Shown here piece by piece: positions 8,746 through 17,091 of a DNA stretch of 64,000 nt. This DNA comes from Borrelia turicatae 91E135. GTDB taxonomy: Bacteria > Spirochaetota > Spirochaetia > Borreliales > Borreliaceae. Position 1 is the first letter of the stretch; each line of letters begins with the position of its first letter. The stretch spans positions 558,001 through 622,000 of the forward strand of contig NC_008710.1 of assembly GCF_000012085.2 (NCBI RefSeq), read 5' to 3'. Below the pieces are notes generated by a model, which saw nothing but the letters and a program-made list of their open reading frames with translations, ran no database searches and was not told the origin of the DNA. The position numbers were made by a program, and so were the translations under genes.

Positions 8746-9126
8746 CTAGTTTAATCTTTTTATTTGTTCTGCTATTTGCTCTTCTTTGAAAGGTTTTGTA
8801 ATATATCCTTTTGCTCCAAGTTCTAAAGCTTTTGCAATGAGTTCTTGTTTTCCAAGTGCTGTAACCATCAATACATTCATTTTTCTTGCAAGTTTTTCGT
8901 TAACTTCATTTATTTTTTCAAGGGCTGTAATGCCATCCATGCTCATCATTGTTATATCAAGAGTTATCAGATGGATTTCTTCCTGTTTTTCGAATTCTTT
9001 AATAGCCTGTATTCCATCTTCTGCTTCAAGAAATTCGTTAAAGCCTAGTTTTTTCAATATCTTGATTAAGTTTTTTCGCATAAAAATAGAATCATCAACT
9101 ATTAAGGCCTTTTTATTTTCTTCCAA
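8746..9126 (-). CDS. cheY1: Single-domain response regulator (CheY1)
   Basis: A stand-alone receiver domain. Numbering from the TTG at 9126, the acidic pair is D11-D12 (LIVDDS), the phosphoacceptor is D57 (ITLDITM), the switch Thr is T89 (MVTALG) and the Lys is K111 (YITKPF), so the site is complete. The TTG is chosen because a perfect AAGGAG (9133-9138) lies six bases upstream. An in-frame ATG at 9153 would add nine residues but has no ribosome site. It heads the operon with fliS, polA and coaE. Its kinase is not evident; a complete cheA lies at 26.5 kb. Confidence 0.9.
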   Translation of the reverse strand: MEENKKALIVDDSIFMRKNLIKILKKLGFNEFLEAEDGIQAIKEFEKQEEIHLITLDITMMSMDGITALEKINEVNEKLARKMNVLMVTALGKQELIAKALELGAKGYITKPFKEEQIAEQIKRLN

Positions 9127-9304
9127 ACCCCACTCCTTACTTAATTTTAACATGATAACATATTAAATATCATTTAATATAAATAAAGATATCATGCATA
9201 ATTATCTATTTTGTATTTTACTTTAGATTTTAAAATGAATGAGTTTATTACTCAATAACTTATCCCTGAAAATTTATATTTTTATTTACATTATTTTGTT
9301 AAAA

Positions 9305-9310
9305 TATAAT
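9305..9310 (+). promoter_or_regulatory. Candidate -10 element of ligA
   Basis: TATAAT at 9305-9310 would start transcription near 9317. That supports the ATG at 9342 as the ligA start and argues against the in-frame TTG at 9318. The only -35-like sequence, TTTACA at 9285-9290, is too close (14 bases), so the promoter is tentative. Confidence 0.35.
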
Positions 9311-9341
9311 GTAAATTTTGGGTAGATTCAATGTTAAATTT

Positions 9342-11348
9342 ATGATCAAAGATATAGAAGATGAAATTTTATGTTTAAGAGATAATATCAGAAAATGGAA
9401 TAAAGAGTATTATGTTGATTCCTCACCCAGTGTGAGTGATTTGACTTATGATAAAGCTCTTTTAAGACTTCAAGATTTGGAAAGTAAGTATCCTGAATAT
9501 AAAACTTTGGATTCTCCCACTCTTAAGTTTGGAAGCGATCTTTTAAATAATTTTGAAGAGGTTACACATTCTTTTCCTATATTAAGTTTGGATAAGGCTT
9601 ATGATATTAAGGAATTATTATTGTGGATTGAGAAAATGGTCTTAGAAGGTTCTAGTTTGGGATCTTATACTGGTATCTCAGTTGAACCCAAAATTGATGG
9701 GTGTTCAATTGTTCTCTATTATAAAGATGGGATATTGCAGAAAGCTTTGACTAGGGGAGATGGAAGGGTTGGTAATGATGTTACTGAGAATGTTAGAACA
9801 ATTAAAAATGTTCCTTTGTCTATTGATGAAAAGGTTGAATTAGTATTGCGGGGTGAAATTTATATTACTAAGGAAAATTTTTTGAAAATAAATCACACAT
9901 TAAAGAATCCTTACCTTAATGCTAGAAATTTAGCCTCAGGTATACTGAGAAGAATAAATAGTAGAGAAGTTGCTAGTTTTCCTTTAGATATTTTTGTTTA
10001 TGATATTTTATATTCTAGTTTTGGATTGAGTACTAATCATGATGCGTTTGATAAACTTAAGAAATTTGGATTTAAAATTAATCCTTTTTGTAAATTTTTT
10101 GGTGGTAAAAACTTAGAAGAAATTACTAATCATGTTAAAAAGATAGAGATGCAAAGAAATTCTTTAGAATATGAGATTGATGGTGTTGTGTTGAAAGTTG
10201 ATAGCTTTATTTTAAGGGATATTTTAGGATATACTTCTCATCATCCGAAGTGGTCAGTAGCTTATAAATTTGAATCTTGCACAGGCGTAAGCAAAATTGT
10301 TGACATAGTTGTTCAGGTTGGCCGCAGTGGCAAAATTACTCCTGTTGCACATGTGGAGAAGGTATTTGTTGCGGGGGCTTTTATTACTAATGCAAGTCTG
10401 CATAATCAAGATTATATAGACTCTATTGGCTTAAATGTTGGAGATGTTGTTGCAATTTCAAGACGTGGAGATGTAATTCCTGCTGTTGAATTGGTGGTAG
10501 AAAAGCTTTCGATTGGTAGTTTTAAAATTTCTAGTAATTGTCCTTCATGTAAAATGGCTTTAATTAAAGAGGGTTCACATCTTTTTTGTGTAAATAAACA
10601 TTGTCCTTATCGAATAATTGAACAGATAAAGTATTTTTGTAGTAAAAAATGCATGAATATTGTAGGACTTTCAGGAAAAACAATAGAGTTCCTTTTTGAA
10701 ATGAAGTTTATATCTTCGGAGATTGAGCTTTATACTTTTAATTTTGATAGACTTATTAATTTAAGGGGTTTTGATCTTAAGAGAATAGATAATTTAAAGC
10801 GTTCAATTAGCGATAGTAAAGGTAGGCCATTTAGAAAGTTGCTTCTTGGTATGGGAATTAAGGAGCTTGGAGCAAATACAATATTGGTTTTAATTAATAA
10901 TAATTTAAATTCGTTTGATATAATTAGTACTCTTTGTAAAAATAAAGAGGCTGCTCTTGCCAAACTTTTAAAGATTAAGGGAATAGGTGAGAAGATAGCT
11001 TTAAATATTATTGAAGCGTTTAATGATAAGATTATTCTTGATAAGTTTAATTTTTTTAAAGAATTAGGGTTTAAATTGGAAGAATATAATACTAATTATG
11101 TTGTGGATGATTCTTTTTTGTTTGGCAAAAAATTTTGTATTACAGGTTCTTTTGAAGGGCATTCTAGAGATGTTCTTATTGAAAAGATTACTAAAAAAGG
11201 TGCTATTTTCAATAGGGCAGTTACTAAGCGTTTAGATTTTTTACTTGTTGGAGAGAAACCCGGATTAAAATTGCAAAAGGCTAATAATTTGGGAATTAAA
11301 ACCTTTGGTCTTTTTGATATTAAAGATTTTGTGGATTTAGATAATTAA
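9342..11348 (+). CDS. ligA: NAD-dependent DNA ligase
   Basis: Seals nicks using NAD as the adenylate donor. The nucleotidyltransferase domain has the Lys nucleophile at about residue 117 (VEPKIDGCSIV), followed by LTRGDGRVGNDVTENVRTI and EIDGVVLKVD. The OB fold includes VQVGRSGKITPVAHVE. A four-Cys zinc site (CPSCKMALIKEGSHLFC, then CPY) precedes helix-hairpin-helix repeats, and a C-terminal BRCT domain starts at about FGKKFCITGSFEGHSRD. The ATG at 9342 gives a normal length of 668 residues; the TTG at 9318 would add eight. It runs convergent to the repeat-protein gene with a 2-base gap. Confidence 0.96.
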   Translation: MIKDIEDEILCLRDNIRKWNKEYYVDSSPSVSDLTYDKALLRLQDLESKYPEYKTLDSPTLKFGSDLLNNFEEVTHSFPILSLDKAYDIKELLLWIEKMVLEGSSLGSYTGISVEPKIDGCSIVLYYKDGILQKALTRGDGRVGNDVTENVRTIKNVPLSIDEKVELVLRGEIYITKENFLKINHTLKNPYLNARNLASGILRRINSREVASFPLDIFVYDILYSSFGLSTNHDAFDKLKKFGFKINPFCKFFGGKNLEEITNHVKKIEMQRNSLEYEIDGVVLKVDSFILRDILGYTSHHPKWSVAYKFESCTGVSKIVDIVVQVGRSGKITPVAHVEKVFVAGAFITNASLHNQDYIDSIGLNVGDVVAISRRGDVIPAVELVVEKLSIGSFKISSNCPSCKMALIKEGSHLFCVNKHCPYRIIEQIKYFCSKKCMNIVGLSGKTIEFLFEMKFISSEIELYTFNFDRLINLRGFDLKRIDNLKRSISDSKGRPFRKLLLGMGIKELGANTILVLINNNLNSFDIISTLCKNKEAALAKLLKIKGIGEKIALNIIEAFNDKIILDKFNFFKELGFKLEEYNTNYVVDDSFLFGKKFCITGSFEGHSRDVLIEKITKKGAIFNRAVTKRLDFLLVGEKPGLKLQKANNLGIKTFGLFDIKDFVDLDN

Positions 11349-11350
11349 AT

Positions 11351-13477
11351 TTATTTTATTATTCTTATCTTTTTAAATTCGGATGCTAGGTTTTTGTATA
11401 GAGTTCCTATCTCATTTGCATGTTCTATTTTTATTAAGTTTCTGAAAAATTTTTCTTTATGTTTGAGTGATGGATTAATGAAATGGGTTTTAACATTATA
11501 TTTTGGGATTAGTTTGTAAATTTCTTGTGCTCTATATAAATTTTTTGTTGGTTCTATTTCAATGTAGTATCCGTTAGATTTTTTAAAATCAAACTCACTG
11601 CTTTGATCTTTAAAATTATAATTGTTTGAATGTGTATCTGGATATATTGTAAATTCAGCAGTTTTTATTACACTGCTTTTGTGTATTTTTTTTTCATTGT
11701 TAGGATAAAATTCTTTTTTTGTATATTGTGATTCTCCGTTGTCATGTGTAAAGAGGTCTTTGTTTTTGTATTTTGTAAATTCTTCTTTAAGTGTTAAAAT
11801 AGCATTTTCATTATTCATTAATTTTTCATTTAATATATTTATTTTGTCTTGCTTTTGTTGAATTGTATCTTTATTCTCTTCATATAATTCTGCATTTTTA
11901 TCAATTTTGTCTTTTAGTGCATTGATTACTTTTTCTATTGAAGATAAATTGTTTTCTATATTTTTTAAGCTAGTATCATGATTATTTTTTAAGTCTATTA
12001 ATTCTTTTTGAAATGCTAATAAGGTGTCTTTGTTATTATTGATTTTATCATCCAGCTCACTTAATTTGTGAGTATTGTTGTTAAGAGTATCTTTGTTGTT
12101 ATTGATTTTATCATCCAGCTCACTTAATTTGTGAGTATTGTTGTTAAGAGTATCTTTATTATTATTGATTTTATCATCCAGCTCACTTAATTTGTGAGTA
12201 TTATTGTTAAGAGTATCTTTATTATTATTGATTTTATCATCCAGTTCACTTAATTTGTGAGTATTGTTGTTAAGAGTATCTTTGTTATTATTGATTTTAT
12301 CATCCAGTTCACTTAATTTGTGAGTATTGTTGTTAAGAGTATCTTTGTTGTTATTGATTTTATCACCCAGCTCATTTAATTTGTGAGTATTGTTGTTAAG
12401 AGTATCTTTGTTGTTATTGATTTTATCACCCAGTTCACTTAATTTGTGAGTATTGTTGTTAATAGTATCTTTATTGTTATTGATTTTATTGTCCAGTTCA
12501 CTTAATTTGTGAGTATTGTTGTTAATAGTATCTTTATTGTTATTGATTTTATTGTCCAGTTCACTTAATTTGTGAGTATTGTTGTTAAGAGTATCTTTGT
12601 TATTATTGATTTTATTGTCCAGTTCACTTAATTTGTGAGTATTATTGTTAAGAGTATCTTTGTTATTATTGATTTTATTGTCCAGTTCACTTAATTTGTG
12701 AGTATTGTTGTTAAGAGTATCTTTGTTATTATTGATTTTATTGTCCAGTTCACTTAGGATTTGGGTTTCTGAATTGAAATATTCCTGTTCTTGAGCATGC
12801 ATATCATATGTGTTTTTTTCAGGTGGATAATTATATTCTTCATTTGATATATATTCATTTTGGTTTTCTTCATATTCTTGATCATTGTTGTAATGATTGT
12901 TTTTTGATTGAGGAGCATGATTAAATAAGTTTTCTTTTGTGTTAATTAGATTTTTTATCTTTTCAATGATTTCTTTTAAGCTTTTTGTTAAAATTTCGTA
13001 TTCTTCATTCTTGTTTTTTATTGATTTTATATTTGTGTGACTTAAAAGATTTTCTATATTTTCTATTTTTTTCTCATAGTTTTCAATTCTAAGTTTTAAG
13101 TTATCTATATCTTTTATGAACCAATCGTCTATATTTTCTTGTTCTGAGTAAAAATTTTTTGTGTTTAAACTTTGTGGATATTGTAACTCTTCATTTGTTA
13201 AGATATTATTTCTTGTTTTTCTGTTATCTGAAACTTTAAATTTATTTGATTTTTTACTTGGTGCATTTGAGTTGTTATCTTTTGAAATTTCATTTTTCTT
13301 ATGATAGATTATCTCTTCTTCGTTGTCAAAATCTTCACTTAAGTCTTCTTTGGGAATATAAACCTTTGAGTGATTCATTATATAGTGAGTTATATTTTTT
13401 TTGGACTCCCCAAAAAGTAATGTACAAGAGAGCAACATAAAAGTTTTAGAGAGCATTGAAAGTATCTTTTTACTCAT
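11351..13477 (-). CDS. Exported coiled-coil protein with twelve 21-residue repeats
   Basis: The N-terminus MSKKILSMLSKTFMLLSC is a signal sequence. LLSC could be a loose spirochaetal lipobox, but hydrophobic residues continue after it, so ordinary signal peptidase cleavage is equally possible. The ATG at 13477 is preferred over GTG at 13483 because AGGGTG lies just upstream. Residues about 240-485 are twelve tandem units of the form HKLSELDNKINNNKDTLNNN plus T, flanked by more predicted coiled coil. Hydrophobic residues recur every seven, alternating with core Asn (LxxNTxxL). That pattern is known from trimeric autotransporter stalks. The last 75 residues (from YYIEIEPTKNLYRAQEIY) look globular and weakly SPOR-like. 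No enzymatic motif is seen. It probably spans or decorates the periplasm or the surface. Confidence 0.85.
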   Translation of the reverse strand: MSKKILSMLSKTFMLLSCTLLFGESKKNITHYIMNHSKVYIPKEDLSEDFDNEEEIIYHKKNEISKDNNSNAPSKKSNKFKVSDNRKTRNNILTNEELQYPQSLNTKNFYSEQENIDDWFIKDIDNLKLRIENYEKKIENIENLLSHTNIKSIKNKNEEYEILTKSLKEIIEKIKNLINTKENLFNHAPQSKNNHYNNDQEYEENQNEYISNEEYNYPPEKNTYDMHAQEQEYFNSETQILSELDNKINNNKDTLNNNTHKLSELDNKINNNKDTLNNNTHKLSELDNKINNNKDTLNNNTHKLSELDNKINNNKDTINNNTHKLSELDNKINNNKDTINNNTHKLSELGDKINNNKDTLNNNTHKLNELGDKINNNKDTLNNNTHKLSELDDKINNNKDTLNNNTHKLSELDDKINNNKDTLNNNTHKLSELDDKINNNKDTLNNNTHKLSELDDKINNNKDTLNNNTHKLSELDDKINNNKDTLLAFQKELIDLKNNHDTSLKNIENNLSSIEKVINALKDKIDKNAELYEENKDTIQQKQDKINILNEKLMNNENAILTLKEEFTKYKNKDLFTHDNGESQYTKKEFYPNNEKKIHKSSVIKTAEFTIYPDTHSNNYNFKDQSSEFDFKKSNGYYIEIEPTKNLYRAQEIYKLIPKYNVKTHFINPSLKHKEKFFRNLIKIEHANEIGTLYKNLASEFKKIRIIK
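12022..12763 (-). repeat. 63-bp tandem repeat, about twelve copies, in frame
   Basis: Each 63-base unit encodes 21 residues. Copies towards 12763 encode SELDNK, two central copies encode ELGDK, and five copies towards 12022 encode SELDDK. Adjacent copies are nearly identical at the DNA level, so the array grew recently by local duplication. Copy number is likely to vary between strains. Confidence 0.93.
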
Positions 13478-13757
13478 AAACACCCTGTTGTTAATATTAT
13501 TTGATATTCATTCTTAATTTTGATATTATCATACTTTATAAAATTTATCAAAAGAAAATATATATATATATATAATAACATTAAAATAATATAATCGTTG
13601 AGCCCTATACTTTAATTTCTGGGATATCATTAATTGAGTAAATTAAATTGTTACATCATGTTTTGGTTTCAATAGTAATTTTGTTGGTATTGTGCCATAA
13701 TGATACAAATAGAAGATAAATTATGAATTTTTGCCTCCTTATTTTATTTAATTATTT

Positions 13758-15623
13758 ATGAAGCTAAAGAATATGGAAGAAGTTTGGGCTTTGCCAGTTT
13801 GTTGTAATATCAAGAATTCTATCATTGAAGATTTTAAGATTTTAGATAAATATAAAGATCAGGTTTTTAATATAAGTTATAAAGATGATATTACCTTAAA
13901 AGTCATCGATGCTGTTGATTCTAATGAATTTGATTTAAAACTTTTTGATAATAAAATAAATTTTGAAGGACAAATTCCTTTGGTTTTATATTCTGATAGC
14001 TTAGACTCTTTAGTAGAAGCAGAAGCAAGTGTTGTTTTTGAATTAAAAGTCATTGAGCAAAACGGTGTTTATTTTGATTCAGGATTAAAAGAATTGGGTG
14101 AGTTTAAAATTTATAATTCTTATTATGAGTTTTCAGACTGTTTGAATTATTGCAGTGATGTTATTTTAGTTAAAGTATGCTTTAAGGATGATAGTTTAGT
14201 CATTGATGCAGACCTTGATAATATTGCACTTGTAAAGCAAATTATTAGTGATAATTTTTGTATTGCTAAAGATAAGATCATTATCAATCCTATTAATAAT
14301 AATTGTGTTAATGTTTTGTTTTCAGTTTCGTTTAATGCCGTCTTACAAGGCATAATAATTGCTAAAAAACTTGGGCTGAAGGTTAATGTTCTTTATTATA
14401 AGAGACATTTTTTAATGGCACAATCTTTAAACTTAAAGTTTTCAGCTGTTAATTATTTATCATCAGAAAATAAGCTTGATAAGATTATGTTAGATCTTGA
14501 AATCAACAGACCATTACACTTTTTATATAAATTTTATTTTGATTACCTCAGGCATATTTTTGATAATTTATTTTTTGATGTGTGTATACATTTTAATTTT
14601 ATATCGACTACAAGTAATGCTGTGTTTTTTTATGATAATTATTTTTTATTTGGAATTGCTGTTTATAATTTTATTTATTCAAATTTTTATAATCTTGCAG
14701 TTAGTTTGTCAATTGAACCTCTTAGTTATTTACTCAGCTATGTTAAGAGTGAATATAATGTTTTTTTCAAACTTTTTAAAGAGATGGATTTGAAAAATTC
14801 TATCATGCGCAAGTCATCTGCTATAAGTTTAAAGAATGAATATAATATTTTTGATGTGAGAAGAAAAGGTATAGGATTTGCCTTTTTAAATCTGGACCCT
14901 TATCGAGATTCTGCTCTCTTAGGTGGGAATCAAACTGTTTCTATGAGTTTACATAAGGATAAATTAGATGTATTTATTCCTTATAAAATTATGGATATCA
15001 ACTTAATGAACTATTTAAGGAATACTTTAGCTAGGACTTTTAGCTTATCTTATAGTAATGTAAATTTTATTGTTAGTGATGTTTTTATAGATGATGTTGG
15101 ACTTTATAGTACGTTGATTAAAGAATCTTACATTATTGAAAGAGAAGTTTTGGCTATTAAGGATGTGCTTGTCATGATGATCGGTGAGAATTTTAGGGGA
15201 GAATATCCTGTTGTAGCTGGTCAAGATTTTGTTATGGATATAGATAAGAAATTTAATGTTGCTTGTTCTCTTGAAATTGATATAGAAATATATTCTTTTA
15301 ATATTGTGTTTAGTAATGTGAATTTTTTTGTTGAAAACGGTAAGTTTGATAAACTTAGGATAAATAATAAGCGTATATTTTCAATTTTTAGTTTGGCAGT
15401 TGATTATGTTTTTGGAAATATTACTTATGATATTGTTGATTCTGTGGATCTTGAGTTTATTGAAGATGGTGAATTTGTTTTTTCTTTTAGAATATTATTT
15501 ATTGCATCTGTTTGTGCAATAAAAACAGCTTTAATCCAGGCTTTTGACTTCAATATCTGTAAGACCCCTATTGATCTTAAGGATATTTTAGATAATTGGA
15601 GTATACGAATTGATACTAATTAG
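13758..15623 (+). CDS. Degenerate xanthine-dehydrogenase large subunit-like protein
   Basis: No function can be assigned, but the chain follows the molybdopterin-binding subunit of xanthine dehydrogenases. Segments that align in order are VLQGIIIAKKLGLKVNVLYY (family: LLAALAARKLGRPVKLVLSR), SENKLDKIMLDLEINR (DKDGKLLALDVDI), AVYNFIYSNFYNLAVSLSIE-PLSY (ESxLDEIAEKLGIDPLEFR), and the C-terminal ASVCAIKTALIQAFDFNI-CKTPIDLKDIL (ANAIYDATGVRxxELPLTPExVL). The GGGFGGK, AFRGFG and GxGE motifs that hold the cofactor and the catalytic Glu are absent. At 621 residues it is short for the family (about 750). No export signal. It overlaps the FeS-like gene by 14 bases. The homology is my reading by eye and needs a profile search. 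Confidence 0.7.
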   Translation: MKLKNMEEVWALPVCCNIKNSIIEDFKILDKYKDQVFNISYKDDITLKVIDAVDSNEFDLKLFDNKINFEGQIPLVLYSDSLDSLVEAEASVVFELKVIEQNGVYFDSGLKELGEFKIYNSYYEFSDCLNYCSDVILVKVCFKDDSLVIDADLDNIALVKQIISDNFCIAKDKIIINPINNNCVNVLFSVSFNAVLQGIIIAKKLGLKVNVLYYKRHFLMAQSLNLKFSAVNYLSSENKLDKIMLDLEINRPLHFLYKFYFDYLRHIFDNLFFDVCIHFNFISTTSNAVFFYDNYFLFGIAVYNFIYSNFYNLAVSLSIEPLSYLLSYVKSEYNVFFKLFKEMDLKNSIMRKSSAISLKNEYNIFDVRRKGIGFAFLNLDPYRDSALLGGNQTVSMSLHKDKLDVFIPYKIMDINLMNYLRNTLARTFSLSYSNVNFIVSDVFIDDVGLYSTLIKESYIIEREVLAIKDVLVMMIGENFRGEYPVVAGQDFVMDIDKKFNVACSLEIDIEIYSFNIVFSNVNFFVENGKFDKLRINNKRIFSIFSLAVDYVFGNITYDIVDSVDLEFIEDGEFVFSFRILFIASVCAIKTALIQAFDFNICKTPIDLKDILDNWSIRIDTN

Positions 15624-16071
15624 CTTTAATTTAAATGGAGAGACTCTTTCAAAAAGTATTAAGCTTCCTTTAAGTACTAAAGAGCTTTTGATAAGTATTT
15701 TTTATTCAGGCAATCAAAGTTTTATTGAAAATATGAATAAAAAATTCTCATTAGTGCTCTTAGACTTAAAGCCTGTATATTCGTCTTTAGTTTCAGCCTT
15801 TATGTTAAATGGGCGTAGCATCATTACTGTTGAGGGATTGCAAAATACAACTTTTTATGAAACCTTAGTTAAGGTTTTATTAGAAAATGATTTTGGGTTT
15901 TGTACAAATTGTTTTTCATCTAATGCATTATTATTTTATTATCTTTTAAAACGTAAAGTTATAATTAGGGCTGATATTTTAGGGTATTATAATACATTAA
16001 AGTGTAATTGTCTTGATGTTAATACTTTTTTAGATCTTTATTTGAGATTGGAAGAGTTAGAGAGGAAATGA
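15610..16071 (+). CDS. Degenerate 2Fe-2S subunit-like protein of the XDH family
   Basis: The chain follows the small FeS subunit of molybdenum hydroxylases: ISFNLNGETLSKSIKL (family: INFTLNGKPV), VLLDLKPVYSSLVSAFMLNG (VLLDGKPVNSCLVLAAQxDG), IITVEGLQ (ITTIEGL), DFGFCTN (QCGFCTP) and LKCNCLD (NLCRCTG). All four plant-ferredoxin Cys are lost. The second-cluster region keeps C98, C132 and C134 and gains C101, giving a CxxC plus CxC set that could bind a metal such as zinc. The start is TTG at 15610 with GGAG at 15598-15601. It overlaps the following gene by 4 bases (ATGA). Loss of redox function is inferred from the missing ligands. Confidence 0.7.
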   Translation: MILISFNLNGETLSKSIKLPLSTKELLISIFYSGNQSFIENMNKKFSLVLLDLKPVYSSLVSAFMLNGRSIITVEGLQNTTFYETLVKVLLENDFGFCTNCFSSNALLFYYLLKRKVIIRADILGYYNTLKCNCLDVNTFLDLYLRLEELERK

Positions 16072-16931
16072 GAGGTGTGAAGGTATATTATCCAGAAAAT
16101 TTTAATACACTTGTTAATTTATTTAAGGAAGATTCAAACAATTATATAGTTTATAATGAGATTGATTTTCATAAAAATGCTGAAATTTTTATGAAAAATG
16201 AAATTTCTGATAATTTTTTTATAATTAATAACTTTGAAAGATTTAATAAAGTTTCTCTTAAGAGTAATTTTTTAGAAATGGGGCCATGTGTTACTTATGA
16301 TACAATATTGCAGTTTGGAGAGAGAAATATTCCAAGGTTGTTTTATGAATTTATTTCAAGACTAAATGATAGGATATATCTGAATAGTATTAATATTGCT
16401 AATGGATTTTATTATAAAAACACAGTATTTGATTTATATCCTTTATTGTTAAGTCTTGATGCTCAGCTTGAATTTAAAAATATTTTAACCAAAAAAACTT
16501 ATACTTATAATGCTTACAGTATTAACAGGGATGATTATATACAAAGTCGCCATACTTTATTTTTAAGTAAATTAAAATTTCCAATCACAAATTTATGGAA
16601 TAAGAGTTTTTGTAGCAGAATATTTGTTGATACTTTTTCATTTGATATTTTAGAAGAGGCAAACATTATTTTTATTTGCGTTCTTTTAAATATTAAAAGA
16701 GATATTATAAGTGATTTTTTGATGAAGATATTTTATAATGACAAGGTTATTACTTTAAGGGATTTTCAAGTTTTACTTCTTAATAAATCTTTACCTTTAT
16801 CTTTAATTGAAATTGAAGATTCTCTTAAGATGCTGGATAAAAATATTCGTGATGTTAAAAACTTTAGTTTAGGGGAGAGAAGTTTAAGACTTATAAAAAA
16901 TTTTTATTTCGATATATTATCTAGTTTTTAG
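16068..16931 (+). CDS. Degenerate FAD subunit-like protein of the XDH family
   Basis: The protein follows the FAD-binding medium subunit: VYYPENFNTLVNLF at the start, FLEMGPCVTYDTIL (family: IGAxTTYxDIL), IPRLFYEFISRLNDRIYLNS (IPxLxxALxxIAxPQIRNxA), INIANGFYYKN (IGGNIANGSP) and DLYPLLLSLDAQLEF (DLxPxLLALDAxLEL). Both Gly-Gly motifs that contact FAD are replaced (YIVYNEIDF for xxAGGTDL; NSINIANG for TIGGNIANG), so FAD binding is doubtful. The length of 287 residues is normal. It is the last gene of the three-gene set and is followed by a weak hairpin. Confidence 0.7.
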   Translation: MRGVKVYYPENFNTLVNLFKEDSNNYIVYNEIDFHKNAEIFMKNEISDNFFIINNFERFNKVSLKSNFLEMGPCVTYDTILQFGERNIPRLFYEFISRLNDRIYLNSINIANGFYYKNTVFDLYPLLLSLDAQLEFKNILTKKTYTYNAYSINRDDYIQSRHTLFLSKLKFPITNLWNKSFCSRIFVDTFSFDILEEANIIFICVLLNIKRDIISDFLMKIFYNDKVITLRDFQVLLLNKSLPLSLIEIEDSLKMLDKNIRDVKNFSLGERSLRLIKNFYFDILSSF

Positions 16932-16944
16932 TCTTGTAAAAGTT

Positions 16945-16972
16945 AGCATTATTAAATAATTGCTGGTTTTTT
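16945..16972 (+). terminator. Possible terminator after the XDH-like set
   Basis: AGCATTATT pairs with AATAATTGCT (one bulge), followed by GG and six T (16967-16972). It lies 14 bases after the last gene and before the ptsH promoter region. The AT-rich stem makes it moderate evidence. Confidence 0.45.
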
Positions 16973-17028
16973 GGCATAGTTTTAATGTAAAAGCAATAGA
17001 ATTAATTTATCAATTTGTTTTTATGCAT

Positions 17029-17034
17029 TATAAT
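17029..17034 (+). promoter_or_regulatory. Candidate -10 element of ptsH-ptsI-crr
   Basis: TATAAT at 17029-17034 lies 57 bases before the ptsH ATG, which has an AAGGGG ribosome site. TTTATC at 17006-17011 is a weak -35 at 17 bases. It is the best candidate in the 160-base gap. Confidence 0.38.
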
Positions 17035-17091
17035 ATTTATTTGTTAATAACTTAATCAAAAAATAATTATTCAAATAAGGGGCTTAAGTTT

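Noticed and set aside
12022-12763. Regular repeats as a possible CRISPR array
   Set aside because: The 63-base units have no unique spacers and stay in frame inside a coding sequence.
13558-13574. (TA)n run as a phase-variation tract upstream of the repeat-protein gene
   Set aside because: Only about 17 bases long in AT-rich DNA, and outside any clear promoter spacing.
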